Assembly (NCBI GenBank): GCA_030531435.1
Contig: JAUNNN010000001.1
Span: forward strand, 1 to 64,000
Length of the DNA: 64,000 nt
Direction: 5' to 3'
Origin: Lachnospiraceae bacterium
Lineage (GTDB): Bacteria; Bacillota; Clostridia; Lachnospirales; Lachnospiraceae
Shown here in pieces: positions 19,201 to 27,416 of this stretch. The position numbers and the translations under genes were made by a program. Each line of letters starts with the position of its first letter. The first letter of the stretch is position 1. A model generated the notes under the pieces. It had not been told where the DNA came from, searched no databases, and worked only from the letters and a program-made list of their open reading frames with translations.

Positions 19201-20196
19201 TTATTTAGTAAACACAAACATCTGGTCTAACTGTCTTAATATTTTGAAATCACCCTTAACCTGCATTTCACCTGACATAAATGCTCTCTGGAATGTGACA
19301 TTTCCTGAAATAATCTTATTCATCATTTCACCTGTAAGCTTACAGTTAACATCAACTTCATCAACATTTCCGTAATAACAGTTAAGATCTTTATTTTTTA
19401 TTTCAATAATTAATGGTTTCTTTCTTTCCTTAATCTGAAGCTTATACACTGCGTTTACAGCAGCATCCTTAACAAAGTGGTCAGTTAAATCACTTATATA
19501 TACTGTATTTTCATCAACTGACTTTGCATCAAGCATATTTTTGAAATAGCTTGTAAGCTCAGATATATCTTCCTTCTGCTGCTGAACATAACTTTCATCT
19601 GATGCATACTCAGAAAGCTGCTCTGTTTCCTGTGGAGATAATGTTATGCTAGGAGATTTATCAACCATCTTTGTAATTGTCTGATTAGAAGATGGAAGTG
19701 TAATTGTTCTCTGACTTATCGTTCTGTAAATATTTTCAGCCTTTTTTTCAATAAGACTTGCGTAGTCCTTATTTAACTCAAAGTTCATTGTGTCACTTAC
19801 ATAACCACAAAGACCACTTACTGGAAGACCACCAAGTATTTCCCATGCAACAGAGAGCTGTGTTTTTGCTTCTCTTTCTCCGGATGTAGTAGACATTACT
19901 ATTGGACACATGTATGTTTTTGAGATTTTTTCTTTATTACCATAGAGCCAGCAAGCATCAAGGAACTGCATAAGATATCCACCAATTCCATACCATTCAA
20001 CTGTTGTGGCTAAAATTATTCCATCACATTCATTAAGTGATGCAGGTAATGTGATGATTGAATTTTTAAGCTCATATAAGTTAAATCTTTCAACCTTAAC
20101 GTTTAACTCCTCAAGCACATCCTGCATTTTATTAATTACATATAATGTTGGATCGTCAATGATTCCTCGGCCACCATAATATATATTAACTTTCAC
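19201..20196 (-). CDS. Flavodoxin-like NADPH-dependent FMN reductase fused to an SCP2-like domain
   Basis: A 331-residue fusion. Residues 1-170 look like a flavodoxin-fold NAD(P)H-dependent reductase (IYYGGRGIID, ATTVEWYGIGGYLMQFLDACW, STTSGEREAKTQLSVAWE). Residues ~175-230 are a charged linker. Residues ~235-331 have the SCP2 sterol-carrier fold, with the closing pattern TFQRAFMSGEMQVKGDFKIL. The SCP2 part may bind a hydrophobic ligand acted on by the flavoprotein. GGAGG precedes a GTG start. It has its own promoter with paired repeats (see findings). Confidence 0.8.
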   Translation of the reverse strand: MKVNIYYGGRGIIDDPTLYVINKMQDVLEELNVKVERFNLYELKNSIITLPASLNECDGIILATTVEWYGIGGYLMQFLDACWLYGNKEKISKTYMCPIVMSTTSGEREAKTQLSVAWEILGGLPVSGLCGYVSDTMNFELNKDYASLIEKKAENIYRTISQRTITLPSSNQTITKMVDKSPSITLSPQETEQLSEYASDESYVQQQKEDISELTSYFKNMLDAKSVDENTVYISDLTDHFVKDAAVNAVYKLQIKERKKPLIIEIKNKDLNCYYGNVDEVDVNCKLTGEMMNKIISGNVTFQRAFMSGEMQVKGDFKILRQLDQMFVFTK

Positions 20197-20259
20197 AAAT
20201 AAACCTCCAGATAAAAATCATCATTAAGGACAGTTCAAAACAAAACCATACTATCATAA

Positions 20260-20288
20260 ATTTTACCAAGAATTATCGTTTAGGACAA
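20260..20288 (-). promoter_or_regulatory. Promoter of the flavodoxin-SCP2 gene
   Basis: On the minus strand TTGTCC (20283-20288), 17 nt, TAAAAT (20260-20265). The -35 box lies inside one copy of a direct repeat (20282-20295) whose second copy (20227-20240) lies downstream of the expected start point, suggesting repression. Confidence 0.6.
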
Positions 20289-20304
20289 TTGAAAAATGAG
20301 TAAT

Positions 20305-21183
20305 TTATTCATTATGTGAAAGTTCTGATAACATCGAAATCATTCTCCTTCTCTTTTTCATATTTACATCGTTTATAACACTGAAAATGGTTATACAAAT
20401 AACAACCGCTAAGGCAATGGCAACAATAGAGAAAAACCTTATATTTTCTTTAGTAAGATAGCCAAGATATATAAGCACCATAATAATTATTACAGGTAAT
20501 ATGCTAGGTTTTGATTTGGTCTTTTCTGTAAGCCTCTTTATTTCTTCATAATATATATCATCATTAGATTTTTTTGATGTATATTCACCATCTGGAGATT
20601 GCCTATACATTTTTTCATCTATTTCATTTTCATTCTGTAAAATATTTGTTTCTATCTTTCTATCAACAAGATTTTTAAATGAATAATCTTCACACAATAT
20701 ACGTTCATACAATTCATATGATACTTTCACTGCTTCTTCATCTTTGTGATCAATATTGTTAATAATAAACTCGAAAAAACTAGTTAAAGACTCGGAGAAA
20801 TCAGCCAAAAATTCTCCGCAATATAAAAATAGAAACCTGTCATCTAAAGCATTATAAAATACTGTATTCTCAGTAATTAAAACTCCTTTTTCAGATAACA
20901 GATATTCTTTAAGCTTTTCACCCAAATCTATAAAAGACACTATTAATGAGTCTAGAATATCTTTTGAAATCTCTTTTTTACAAACAAGAGAAGCGATGCT
21001 CTCATATCCTGATACGTCATATGTAAGAATCCATTTCCCATTTTCATATAGTTTTCTTGGAGAAATAAGCAGTGGAATTTCATTTTCTTCTAGCATTCTG
21101 TATTCAAAGGATTCTACAAATTCTTCATCAGCCTGGATTTTAATAAGGCTTTTGCCTAACCCTTTTTCATAATTTAGTTCCAT
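20305..21183 (-). CDS. DUF6382-like protein, last gene of the Tad operon
   Basis: A 292-residue protein. The N-terminal ~180 residues are soluble and resemble DUF6382, a domain found near Tad clusters in Lachnospiraceae (SPRKLYENGKWILTYDVSG is the clearest stretch). Two adjacent hydrophobic helices follow (~218-260), and a basic tail ends the protein. Relatives often carry a C-terminal FHA domain; none is seen here. It overlaps the upstream TadE-like gene by 10 nt, so it belongs to the pilus operon, perhaps linking it to phosphorylation signalling. Confidence 0.65.
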   Translation of the reverse strand: MELNYEKGLGKSLIKIQADEEFVESFEYRMLEENEIPLLISPRKLYENGKWILTYDVSGYESIASLVCKKEISKDILDSLIVSFIDLGEKLKEYLLSEKGVLITENTVFYNALDDRFLFLYCGEFLADFSESLTSFFEFIINNIDHKDEEAVKVSYELYERILCEDYSFKNLVDRKIETNILQNENEIDEKMYRQSPDGEYTSKKSNDDIYYEEIKRLTEKTKSKPSILPVIIIMVLIYLGYLTKENIRFFSIVAIALAVVICITIFSVINDVNMKKRRRMISMLSELSHNE

Positions 21184-21569
21184 ATGTATTCTGCCTCAGA
21201 TAAAAAATTCACGCTAAATTTCGTAGAATATCTAAATACGCTACCACTAATTATTCCAAACATTAACTGACTATCAGGAAGCATTCTGCCTGTAACTAAA
21301 GCTACCGCATTAGTACCCATAAAGCTCACATCAAAATTTATATCCCAACGGCATAATAGTGAACCTTCTATTTCGTTATAGAAATCATTAACTATTTCCT
21401 CTGATGTCTTATCACTGTTTACACCATTTAATAAACAGGAATATCCCACTCTTTCCACCACGCATGAATCATGCAAATAAAAAGAAAGAAATATTATTAG
21501 AATGATTATCCCAATAATAAATGGCATTAAAAGCGATAGTTCTATTGTCATACTACCCTTCTTTTTCAT
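21174..21569 (-). CDS. TadE-like pseudopilin
   Basis: A 131-residue protein with a short basic start (MKKKG), the prepilin-like SMTIELSLLMPF and one membrane helix, followed by a ~95-residue outside domain. This matches TadE/TadF minor pilins of Flp pili, in which the Glu five residues after the cleavage Gly is conserved (G5, E10 here). It lies 9 nt after the second prepilin peptidase gene. Confidence 0.8.
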   Translation of the reverse strand: MKKKGSMTIELSLLMPFIIGIIILIIFLSFYLHDSCVVERVGYSCLLNGVNSDKTSEEIVNDFYNEIEGSLLCRWDINFDVSFMGTNAVALVTGRMLPDSQLMFGIISGSVFRYSTKFSVNFLSEAEYIWN

Positions 21570-21578
21570 AATCGATTT

Positions 21579-21983
21579 TTATCTAAAAATAATAAATTCA
21601 GAAAATGAAATTAAAACAAACGGAACAAACGGCAGACTTTCCATGGCATCATTTGGCAAAACTTTTACTTTAATTTTCCCATATATGAGGCAAAATACTG
21701 CTGCCATATACAGAATAATCATGCAATTCATAAAACCGCTAAAGATGCCTATTGCCATGAAAACATAGCCATCTCCATCACCAATTTTATCTGGCGTGAG
21801 TTTAGATAAGATAAGTAGAATCAATCCAGGAATAAGACCAAAGGGTGATACCTTAACACCAATCAAAACCATGATAATTACAGGTATCAAAATATACCGA
21901 ATATCTATTTCTTTAGATTTAATATCTGAATATGCTAATGCAAAAAGCATTATTTCAATAACTAATACCCACATCTCTGACAA
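21579..21983 (-). CDS. A24 family prepilin peptidase, second copy (TadV-like)
   Basis: A 134-residue membrane aspartyl peptidase that cleaves and may methylate type IVb prepilins. Both catalytic aspartates are present: SDIKSKEID near residue 20 and the GxGD motif as GDGDGY near 70. It is small, like TadV/CpaA, lacking the extra N-terminal domain of PilD. It overlaps the TadE-like gene upstream by 22 nt. A second, more canonical peptidase opens the same operon. Confidence 0.85.
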   Translation of the reverse strand: MSEMWVLVIEIMLFALAYSDIKSKEIDIRYILIPVIIMVLIGVKVSPFGLIPGLILLILSKLTPDKIGDGDGYVFMAIGIFSGFMNCMIILYMAAVFCLIYGKIKVKVLPNDAMESLPFVPFVLISFSEFIIFR

Positions 21984-22786
21984 GGCCTCTTATCAGGTAC
22001 CGTACTTAACCTGACTGCAACAAAGTTTCTTTTCAGTCCACTACATTCAAGGGTTTTGTGATATTTATTTCCATCTGATGTAATATATACTTCCTGACTT
22101 TTAGGCTTTCTTTTACAATATCCACAAACACTGTATTTCTCTCCATTACTATTTCTTATTGTTTCAATTGATTCCATCGAAACCTTCTTTATATTTAGTC
22201 TAAGGTGTGTACATTCTTTGCTTTTGTGATATACTTCGCTATTTTCTGTGATATAAACTATATCTTCATCATAGGTATCACCATTCAAACCGTTTATATA
22301 TCCAATCCACGTATGAACAACTGCTTTTTCAGTAAAGCTAAATCTGAATATGCCAAAAAGATCATAAGGAAGCTTTGCATTATATGTGATAATAATTCGT
22401 TTTATTTCCCTGTCTGATAAATCAGATAAAGAAAAATCAATGCCACCATTTGCATTATCTACATATATTGAATCAACAACCTCATCACCAATATTACTAA
22501 GTATTCTCTGCTGAATAATCCTTATATCATCAACATCCCCTCTTGAGCATTCAATTGATAAACGTTTTGCTTCTTCATACAAGTTTTCACGAATTTTTAA
22601 ATCATTGCGGATTATACATATCAAAGAGAGAATGTTAATCATAAGGATTAGAAATATCGGTATGACTAAAGCAGCTTCAATAGATAAAATTCCGCATCTT
22701 CTGAACAATGCATGAGAAGAACTCCCTTTCCGATTTGATTTGGCACATTTTTTCTTTACTTTTTTTACATTATCAACTATCAACAT
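21962..22786 (-). CDS. TadE-like pseudopilin with duplicated His/Cys metal-binding tail
   Basis: A 274-residue protein. A basic N-terminus (~1-30) leads to a TadE-like segment (CGILSIEAALVIPIF) and one membrane helix. The ectodomain ends in two similar motifs, YHKSKECTHL...VCGYC (~190-222) and YHKTLECSGL...PCQRC (~240-273). Each has the H-x4-C ... C-x2-C pattern seen in Ada-like zinc-binding domains. No clear Shine-Dalgarno precedes the chosen ATG; an inverted repeat spans the start. The metal-binding tail on a minor pilin is unusual. Confidence 0.75.
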   Translation of the reverse strand: MLIVDNVKKVKKKCAKSNRKGSSSHALFRRCGILSIEAALVIPIFLILMINILSLICIIRNDLKIRENLYEEAKRLSIECSRGDVDDIRIIQQRILSNIGDEVVDSIYVDNANGGIDFSLSDLSDREIKRIIITYNAKLPYDLFGIFRFSFTEKAVVHTWIGYINGLNGDTYDEDIVYITENSEVYHKSKECTHLRLNIKKVSMESIETIRNSNGEKYSVCGYCKRKPKSQEVYITSDGNKYHKTLECSGLKRNFVAVRLSTVPDKRPCQRCGY

Positions 22787-22841
22787 ACTTAAAATACATT
22801 TTGGGGGAATCGTAAAAGAACAGAAAGGGAGCCCTTCTCAT
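22712..22841. repeat. Imperfect inverted repeat spanning the start of the TadE-like gene
   Basis: Positions 22712-22732 and 22821-22841 are complementary at 18 of 21 positions, with arms around ATGAGAAG..CTCCCTTTC. The arms are 88 nt apart. One arm is in the intergenic region and the other inside the coding region, so the RNA could fold with the start codon in the loop. Confidence 0.65.
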
Positions 22842-22852
22842 ACAAAATCAGA

Positions 22853-23572
22853 CTAGATTATGCTATATTCACTTATTGCTTTAGAACCACATCCATAATC
22901 ACTTACAAAATATGCTTCAACACTTGCTGACATAAGCAAATTGTCAAAGGAAAAATCTAAAGAATAGTCTTCTCTCATATTTTTCTCTATTTCTTCAGCA
23001 ATTAAATGGATTTTGTCATCTAATGATGAACACTTATCAAACTTTTCAATAAATAACTCATCGAATTTATCCATTGCATAATATTCAACAAGTTCACTAT
23101 CATCACCATAGTTTCCACTTGCCTTTTCATATTCAAGAATCTGCCTTAAAAAACATTCATAACCATTTTCGTCTGCATAGACAGAACTTTTAACATCAAT
23201 ATTTTTAAGAGAGACTTTATATAAATTACTATTTGTTTCAGATGAAAGATTTGCATTAATATATGCTTCTACATGATTACAGAAATCAGCGTCACCACCA
23301 TTTGCGCCATGATATGAAGTATCTACAAATAATAGGTCGTATTTTTCATAAAGAGTCTTATTATACTCAGAAAAAGCTGATTTTATTGCAAGATCAAGTA
23401 ATGCCTCTGACTGAATCTTTATCGCCTGTACTCTTACTGCATATATAACAGTCATTAATAATGTACATAATATAGTCATTAATAGAGTAAGAAATACTGT
23501 GATTTCAGCTTTTTTTCTATAGGCTTCTTTGTAAGTATTATATTGCCGCACTATCATTAATAATCCGTTCAA
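22853..23572 (-). CDS. DUF5702-like Tad-associated membrane protein, short form
   Basis: A 239-residue protein (from a TTG start; an ATG lies 15 nt further at 23557). One helix (~25-45, ITVFLTLLMTILCTLLM) is followed by SEALLDLAIKSAFSEYNKTLYEKYDLLFVD, typical of DUF5702 proteins found in clostridial Tad loci. These are usually roughly twice as long, so the gene may be shortened. It overlaps the Flp pilin gene. It probably acts as a TadG/TadE-like surface component. Confidence 0.65.
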   Translation of the reverse strand: MNGLLMIVRQYNTYKEAYRKKAEITVFLTLLMTILCTLLMTVIYAVRVQAIKIQSEALLDLAIKSAFSEYNKTLYEKYDLLFVDTSYHGANGGDADFCNHVEAYINANLSSETNSNLYKVSLKNIDVKSSVYADENGYECFLRQILEYEKASGNYGDDSELVEYYAMDKFDELFIEKFDKCSSLDDKIHLIAEEIEKNMREDYSLDFSFDNLLMSASVEAYFVSDYGCGSKAISEYSII

Positions 23573-23708
23573 ATATAGTATTAATAATGCCAGTTAGCTG
23601 ATTTCTAAATATTACAACAAGTCCAATAAGCACTACTAAAATCAGAATTAATTCTACTGTTCCAATTCCTGATTCTTCCTTTAAAAACCGTTTAATTACA
23701 TTTTGCAT
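23538..23708 (-). CDS. flp: Flp-type class IVb pilin
   Basis: A 56-residue protein that starts MQNVIKRFLKEESG and continues IGTVELILILVVLIGLV. Cleavage after Gly14 would leave a mature pilin with Glu at position 5, as in Flp and other type IVb pilins, followed by a single helix and a short tail ending NDSAAI. AGGAGG lies 6 nt before the ATG. It lies between tadC and the DUF5702-like gene and is the likely major subunit of the pilus. It is easy to miss because it is so short. Confidence 0.88.
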   Translation of the reverse strand: MQNVIKRFLKEESGIGTVELILILVVLIGLVVIFRNQLTGIINTIFERIINDSAAI

Positions 23709-23731
23709 TTACATCCTCCTTTACACACGCT

Positions 23732-25078
23732 TTATAGTTTCATCGAATAAAACGCTGGAAAAATAATCATAACTATAACTACCAAAAGCATCATAAACAT
23801 AGGTACTAGAAGCTTTGTTGATGCTTCCTCTGAAAGCTTTCTTGCATTCATTTTTCTAACATTAAATGCTTCAATCACTTCTTTTGAAAACATTTCACCA
23901 ACATCTCTTTTTCCTTTAATAACTGCCTGTTCAATCTGATTAACAAAGCTTCTATAGACAGGAAGTCCGCACCTTTTAGAAAAATCTTCATATGCTTCAA
24001 GTTCAGGTACACCTTCCTTCATTTTGTTATATGAAATTAATAGTTCTTCAAAAACATATCTAGTTTCACCATCTGATGCTTTTGAAGCCATATACTCTTC
24101 ACATATTTTTATCCATATAGCTTTTATTGGCATTCCAGCATTAAAGTAGAGTGCAAACTTATTCAAAACCTTTGGATAGTCACTTATCATTTGTTGGTTT
24201 CTTATATCCACAAACTTCTTTATCTCATTTTTTCTTGCATAGTGAATTCCAAACAAAGCGGTAATAGATAACATGCCTACAATAATCGCATTATGAGGAT
24301 TTTTATTCTTAAAGCTGACTTTAATCCCACTAATGCTTTCAGGAAGTGTCATATATTCAGTCATTCTAGTTTTCTCGTTATATGCACCTAGCTCTCTTTC
24401 GATGGCTTCTATGTATTTTTCTTCAAATGATTTTTGGGGACTAAATACATTAACAAAGAGTTCATACTCTTCTTTGTATTCTTCATACGTGATAGTAACT
24501 AGAATGCGAACAAGAATTCCCTCCCCTAATGAATCTGTTTCCTCAATCTTCTTAGAATCAAGCTTTCCATCATTAAAAATAATCAAAGGATTACTAGTCT
24601 CATACTTTAAATAAAAAGGATAATCAGCGATTTTATTTTCAAATGAAAGAGGTTTACTAACATGATCTTTAGAAACATTTTCTGCTAATATTCTTTTATC
24701 AAGCTCTTTTTTAAGGTTATTTGCCAGAATCTTTACTGTTTTTTCATCATATTTCACTTCATCTACATCAAAAGTCACTGACTGTACATTTCCGTCTGCT
24801 TCTCTGTAAACATCAAGAGTTACTGGCCTTTTCCCCATTCCATATGAGTTTCTTTCAATTAATCCATTCTGGATTTCCGTAGTCTTTTTATCAGAAATAG
24901 AAAATACTATTGTAAGAATTACTCCCAAGATAAGTATCACAATTAGTAGCCTAAGTTCCGTCAAATAATACTCTTTCAGTTTTTCTTTAGATTCCCTAGC
25001 GTTATAAAGTTTTGAAAAATAAGCTACAATTTCATCTGTAACAATAATTTTTGCCAGTTTTTGACTAAAACCATTCAC
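23732..25078 (-). CDS. tadC: TadC-like type II secretion F-family platform protein with large insertion
   Basis: A 448-residue inner-membrane platform protein for the Tad pilus. The C-terminal T2SSF domain (~290-448) has KFALYFNAGMPIKAIW, a conserved YRSFVNQIEQAV, and ends in a helix near 430. Between helix 1 (~43-60) and helix 2 (~268-285) lies a ~200-residue, mostly beta-rich, presumably outward-facing insertion. Typical TadC proteins are near 300 residues and lack it. It follows tadB by 3 nt. Confidence 0.85.
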   Translation of the reverse strand: MNGFSQKLAKIIVTDEIVAYFSKLYNARESKEKLKEYYLTELRLLIVILILGVILTIVFSISDKKTTEIQNGLIERNSYGMGKRPVTLDVYREADGNVQSVTFDVDEVKYDEKTVKILANNLKKELDKRILAENVSKDHVSKPLSFENKIADYPFYLKYETSNPLIIFNDGKLDSKKIEETDSLGEGILVRILVTITYEEYKEEYELFVNVFSPQKSFEEKYIEAIERELGAYNEKTRMTEYMTLPESISGIKVSFKNKNPHNAIIVGMLSITALFGIHYARKNEIKKFVDIRNQQMISDYPKVLNKFALYFNAGMPIKAIWIKICEEYMASKASDGETRYVFEELLISYNKMKEGVPELEAYEDFSKRCGLPVYRSFVNQIEQAVIKGKRDVGEMFSKEVIEAFNVRKMNARKLSEEASTKLLVPMFMMLLVVIVMIIFPAFYSMKL

Positions 25079-25081
25079 AGT

Positions 25082-25822
25082 CTAAACCTCTATATCTGCG
25101 ATTCTTTTCGATAAAATCAAAGCAAAAATATATAATATGAGACATATCGTCATAACAATAACCCCCATGATATTGTGATATAAAACGCTCATAAATGAAC
25201 CACTACTATACCTTAGATACGCAATAATAAAGAATGGAATTACGCTCATAACCTTCTGTTCAAACAATTTGCCATTAAGAATCACCTGTATTTCTTTTTC
25301 TGTTTCTATCTTTTGGCTGATGATATAAACAGTTTTTGAAATTATGTCTCTGAAATTTCCACCACTTTTCTTTGCCTGAGTAAAAACAACAGAAAAGTCT
25401 TTAATCTCAGGAATTCCTGTTCTATCTGCCATATTAGATAAGCCCTTTTCAACTGGCCTGTTCATAGTCATCTGATGAATTAACTCTTTAAGCTCTATTA
25501 CTATGTATGAACTAGCTCCATATAGCCTTTCCATATCTTTATAACTTTCCATAAAAGCATTATCTACAGAGCATCCAGCGATAAAAGCTACCGATAAAGA
25601 CTCTATCATTTTGCAAAATTGAGTTCTTATTTCATATTGTCGCTTATTTATATACTCTTTCTTTTTAAGCTTTACATAGTAAAAATACCCGAATGCACCA
25701 ATAAAACATGCGTACATGCTGTCATAGAATAAGATCGCCACAGAAATGACAATTACAGCATAGGATATAATAAGAATTAATATTTCATTAAGCTTAAAAC
25801 TGTAAGATGAATAATCAATCAT
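25082..25822 (-). CDS. tadB: TadB-like type II secretion F-family platform protein
   Basis: A 246-residue membrane protein with helices near 15-50 and at the C-terminus (~195-240) around a cytoplasmic T2SSF helical bundle (MIESLSVAFIAGCSVDNAF, FTQAKKSGGNFRDII). It pairs with TadC to form the platform driven by the TadA ATPase. Its start overlaps the tadA stop by 8 nt. The length is a little shorter than usual, owing to a short N-terminus. Confidence 0.87.
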   Translation of the reverse strand: MIDYSSYSFKLNEILILIISYAVIVISVAILFYDSMYACFIGAFGYFYYVKLKKKEYINKRQYEIRTQFCKMIESLSVAFIAGCSVDNAFMESYKDMERLYGASSYIVIELKELIHQMTMNRPVEKGLSNMADRTGIPEIKDFSVVFTQAKKSGGNFRDIISKTVYIISQKIETEKEIQVILNGKLFEQKVMSVIPFFIIAYLRYSSGSFMSVLYHNIMGVIVMTICLILYIFALILSKRIADIEV

Positions 25823-27416
25823 ATACTCTGCTCATCTTATCCTTATGGACTAAGTCATTTCTTTTAATAAACCTTCCATCGATAAATTCATACAGCAAAT
25901 TCGTTTCAACCATTCCTTCACGCATTCCTGTGACCTCCCTTATTTCTGCTAGTTTTCTCGTAAAATCAGCCTGTCTTGCTAATTGGATTATTATATCTAC
26001 GCCTGCACATATTTGCATTCTAATGGCATCTAGCGGGATATTTTCTGAATTTAACATTATTAATGTTTCAAGTCGTAATATGGCATCATCGGCACTATTA
26101 GCATGAATTGTAGACATAGAGCCTTCTAATCCCACGTTAAAAGCCTGCAGCATATCTATGGCTTCAGCACCTCTGACTTCTCCTACGATAATTCTATCTG
26201 GCCTCATTCTTAATGCAGTCTTTATTAAATCTCTAACAGATATTTCACTGCAGCCCTCTGCATTTGTATTTCTTGTTTCAAGACGTACTAGGTTTCTGAT
26301 TCCTTGTATTTTTAATTCAGCGCTATCTTCGATGGTAATAATTCTTTCATACTCCTCTAGATAACCTGAGATAGCGTTCAAAAAAGTAGTCTTCCCAGTG
26401 CCAGTTCCTCCACTAATTAGTATATTATATTTTGCACGTATGAGCTGTTTGAGAAGATTTGCTATATCGATATCAATTGCACCAATACTAATTAAAGCCT
26501 TTATATCAAAGGGTGTCTCTGGAAAACGACGAATTGTCATAGTAGGTCCATCAAGACTAACAGGATCAAGCACTACATTCACTCTGGAGCCATCCTCTAA
26601 CCTTGCATCAACAATAGGTGATGACATATTTACAGTTCTATTTGCAGCTGACACAACCTTTTGAATAATATCAATAAGTTTCTCCTTAGAATCAAACGTC
26701 TTTTTTGACTCATACAGATGGCCTTTCTTCTCGTAAAATATATTTCTATATCCATTAACCATTATTTCTGTTATTTCTTCGTCATCTAAAAGTTCTGAAA
26801 GAATGTCATACCGTCTAATGGCATCATATATTTGTTTTCTAAGTCTTACTCTTTGATTTGCTGGTATATGCGAAATATCCTCTCTTGAGCTCATGTTTTC
26901 ATCTATTATTTCGTATACAAAATCATCGTTTAAATCATCCTCAAGAATTAATTCATTCTGAACCTCTTCAGTTATTTCTCGTCTTATTTGAACCAGCTCT
27001 CTGCTATATAGCTGTTCATCAGTACTGTCTGAAGGTAATGGTTTTAATGAATTTTTCCCATTTATATGCGTTTTATATAAATATTCATTATTACGCACTC
27101 CTGTGTCATAATTCATATTTATAACATTACCCCTGATAGCCTCTGCGGACTGATATTTATATATAACTCTATTCCCTACTTCATCTTTATTATCTGTAAG
27201 CATATATGTATCATTACACGCACTGCTATAGAATAATTCCTCCTCTGACGTAATTAATATGTCTATATTTTCCCAGTCTTCATTTGATATAAGGGCTTCT
27301 TTTTCATGGTAATAAACGACATCATATTCCTTCGATTTTAAATATAAATATTCAGCCAGCCTTTTTGAATAATTCTCATCTCTATCACAAATCAGGATCC
27401 GCTTCTTACCGTTCAT
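25815..27416 (-). CDS. tadA: TadA/CpaF pilus assembly ATPase with receiver-like N-terminal domain
   Basis: A 533-residue protein. Residues ~140-533 are a CpaF-type secretion ATPase: Walker A SGGTGTGKTTF near 335, Walker B and Asp box RPDRIIVGEVRGAEAIDML near 400, and the His-box STIHANSADDAILRLE near 430. Residues 1-~90 start RILICDRDENYSKRLAEYL and look like the atypical receiver domain normally found at the N-terminus of TadZ/CpaE. No separate TadZ gene is present, so the localisation domain may have moved to the ATPase. Confidence 0.87.
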   Translation of the reverse strand: MNGKKRILICDRDENYSKRLAEYLYLKSKEYDVVYYHEKEALISNEDWENIDILITSEEELFYSSACNDTYMLTDNKDEVGNRVIYKYQSAEAIRGNVINMNYDTGVRNNEYLYKTHINGKNSLKPLPSDSTDEQLYSRELVQIRREITEEVQNELILEDDLNDDFVYEIIDENMSSREDISHIPANQRVRLRKQIYDAIRRYDILSELLDDEEITEIMVNGYRNIFYEKKGHLYESKKTFDSKEKLIDIIQKVVSAANRTVNMSSPIVDARLEDGSRVNVVLDPVSLDGPTMTIRRFPETPFDIKALISIGAIDIDIANLLKQLIRAKYNILISGGTGTGKTTFLNAISGYLEEYERIITIEDSAELKIQGIRNLVRLETRNTNAEGCSEISVRDLIKTALRMRPDRIIVGEVRGAEAIDMLQAFNVGLEGSMSTIHANSADDAILRLETLIMLNSENIPLDAIRMQICAGVDIIIQLARQADFTRKLAEIREVTGMREGMVETNLLYEFIDGRFIKRNDLVHKDKMSRVYD

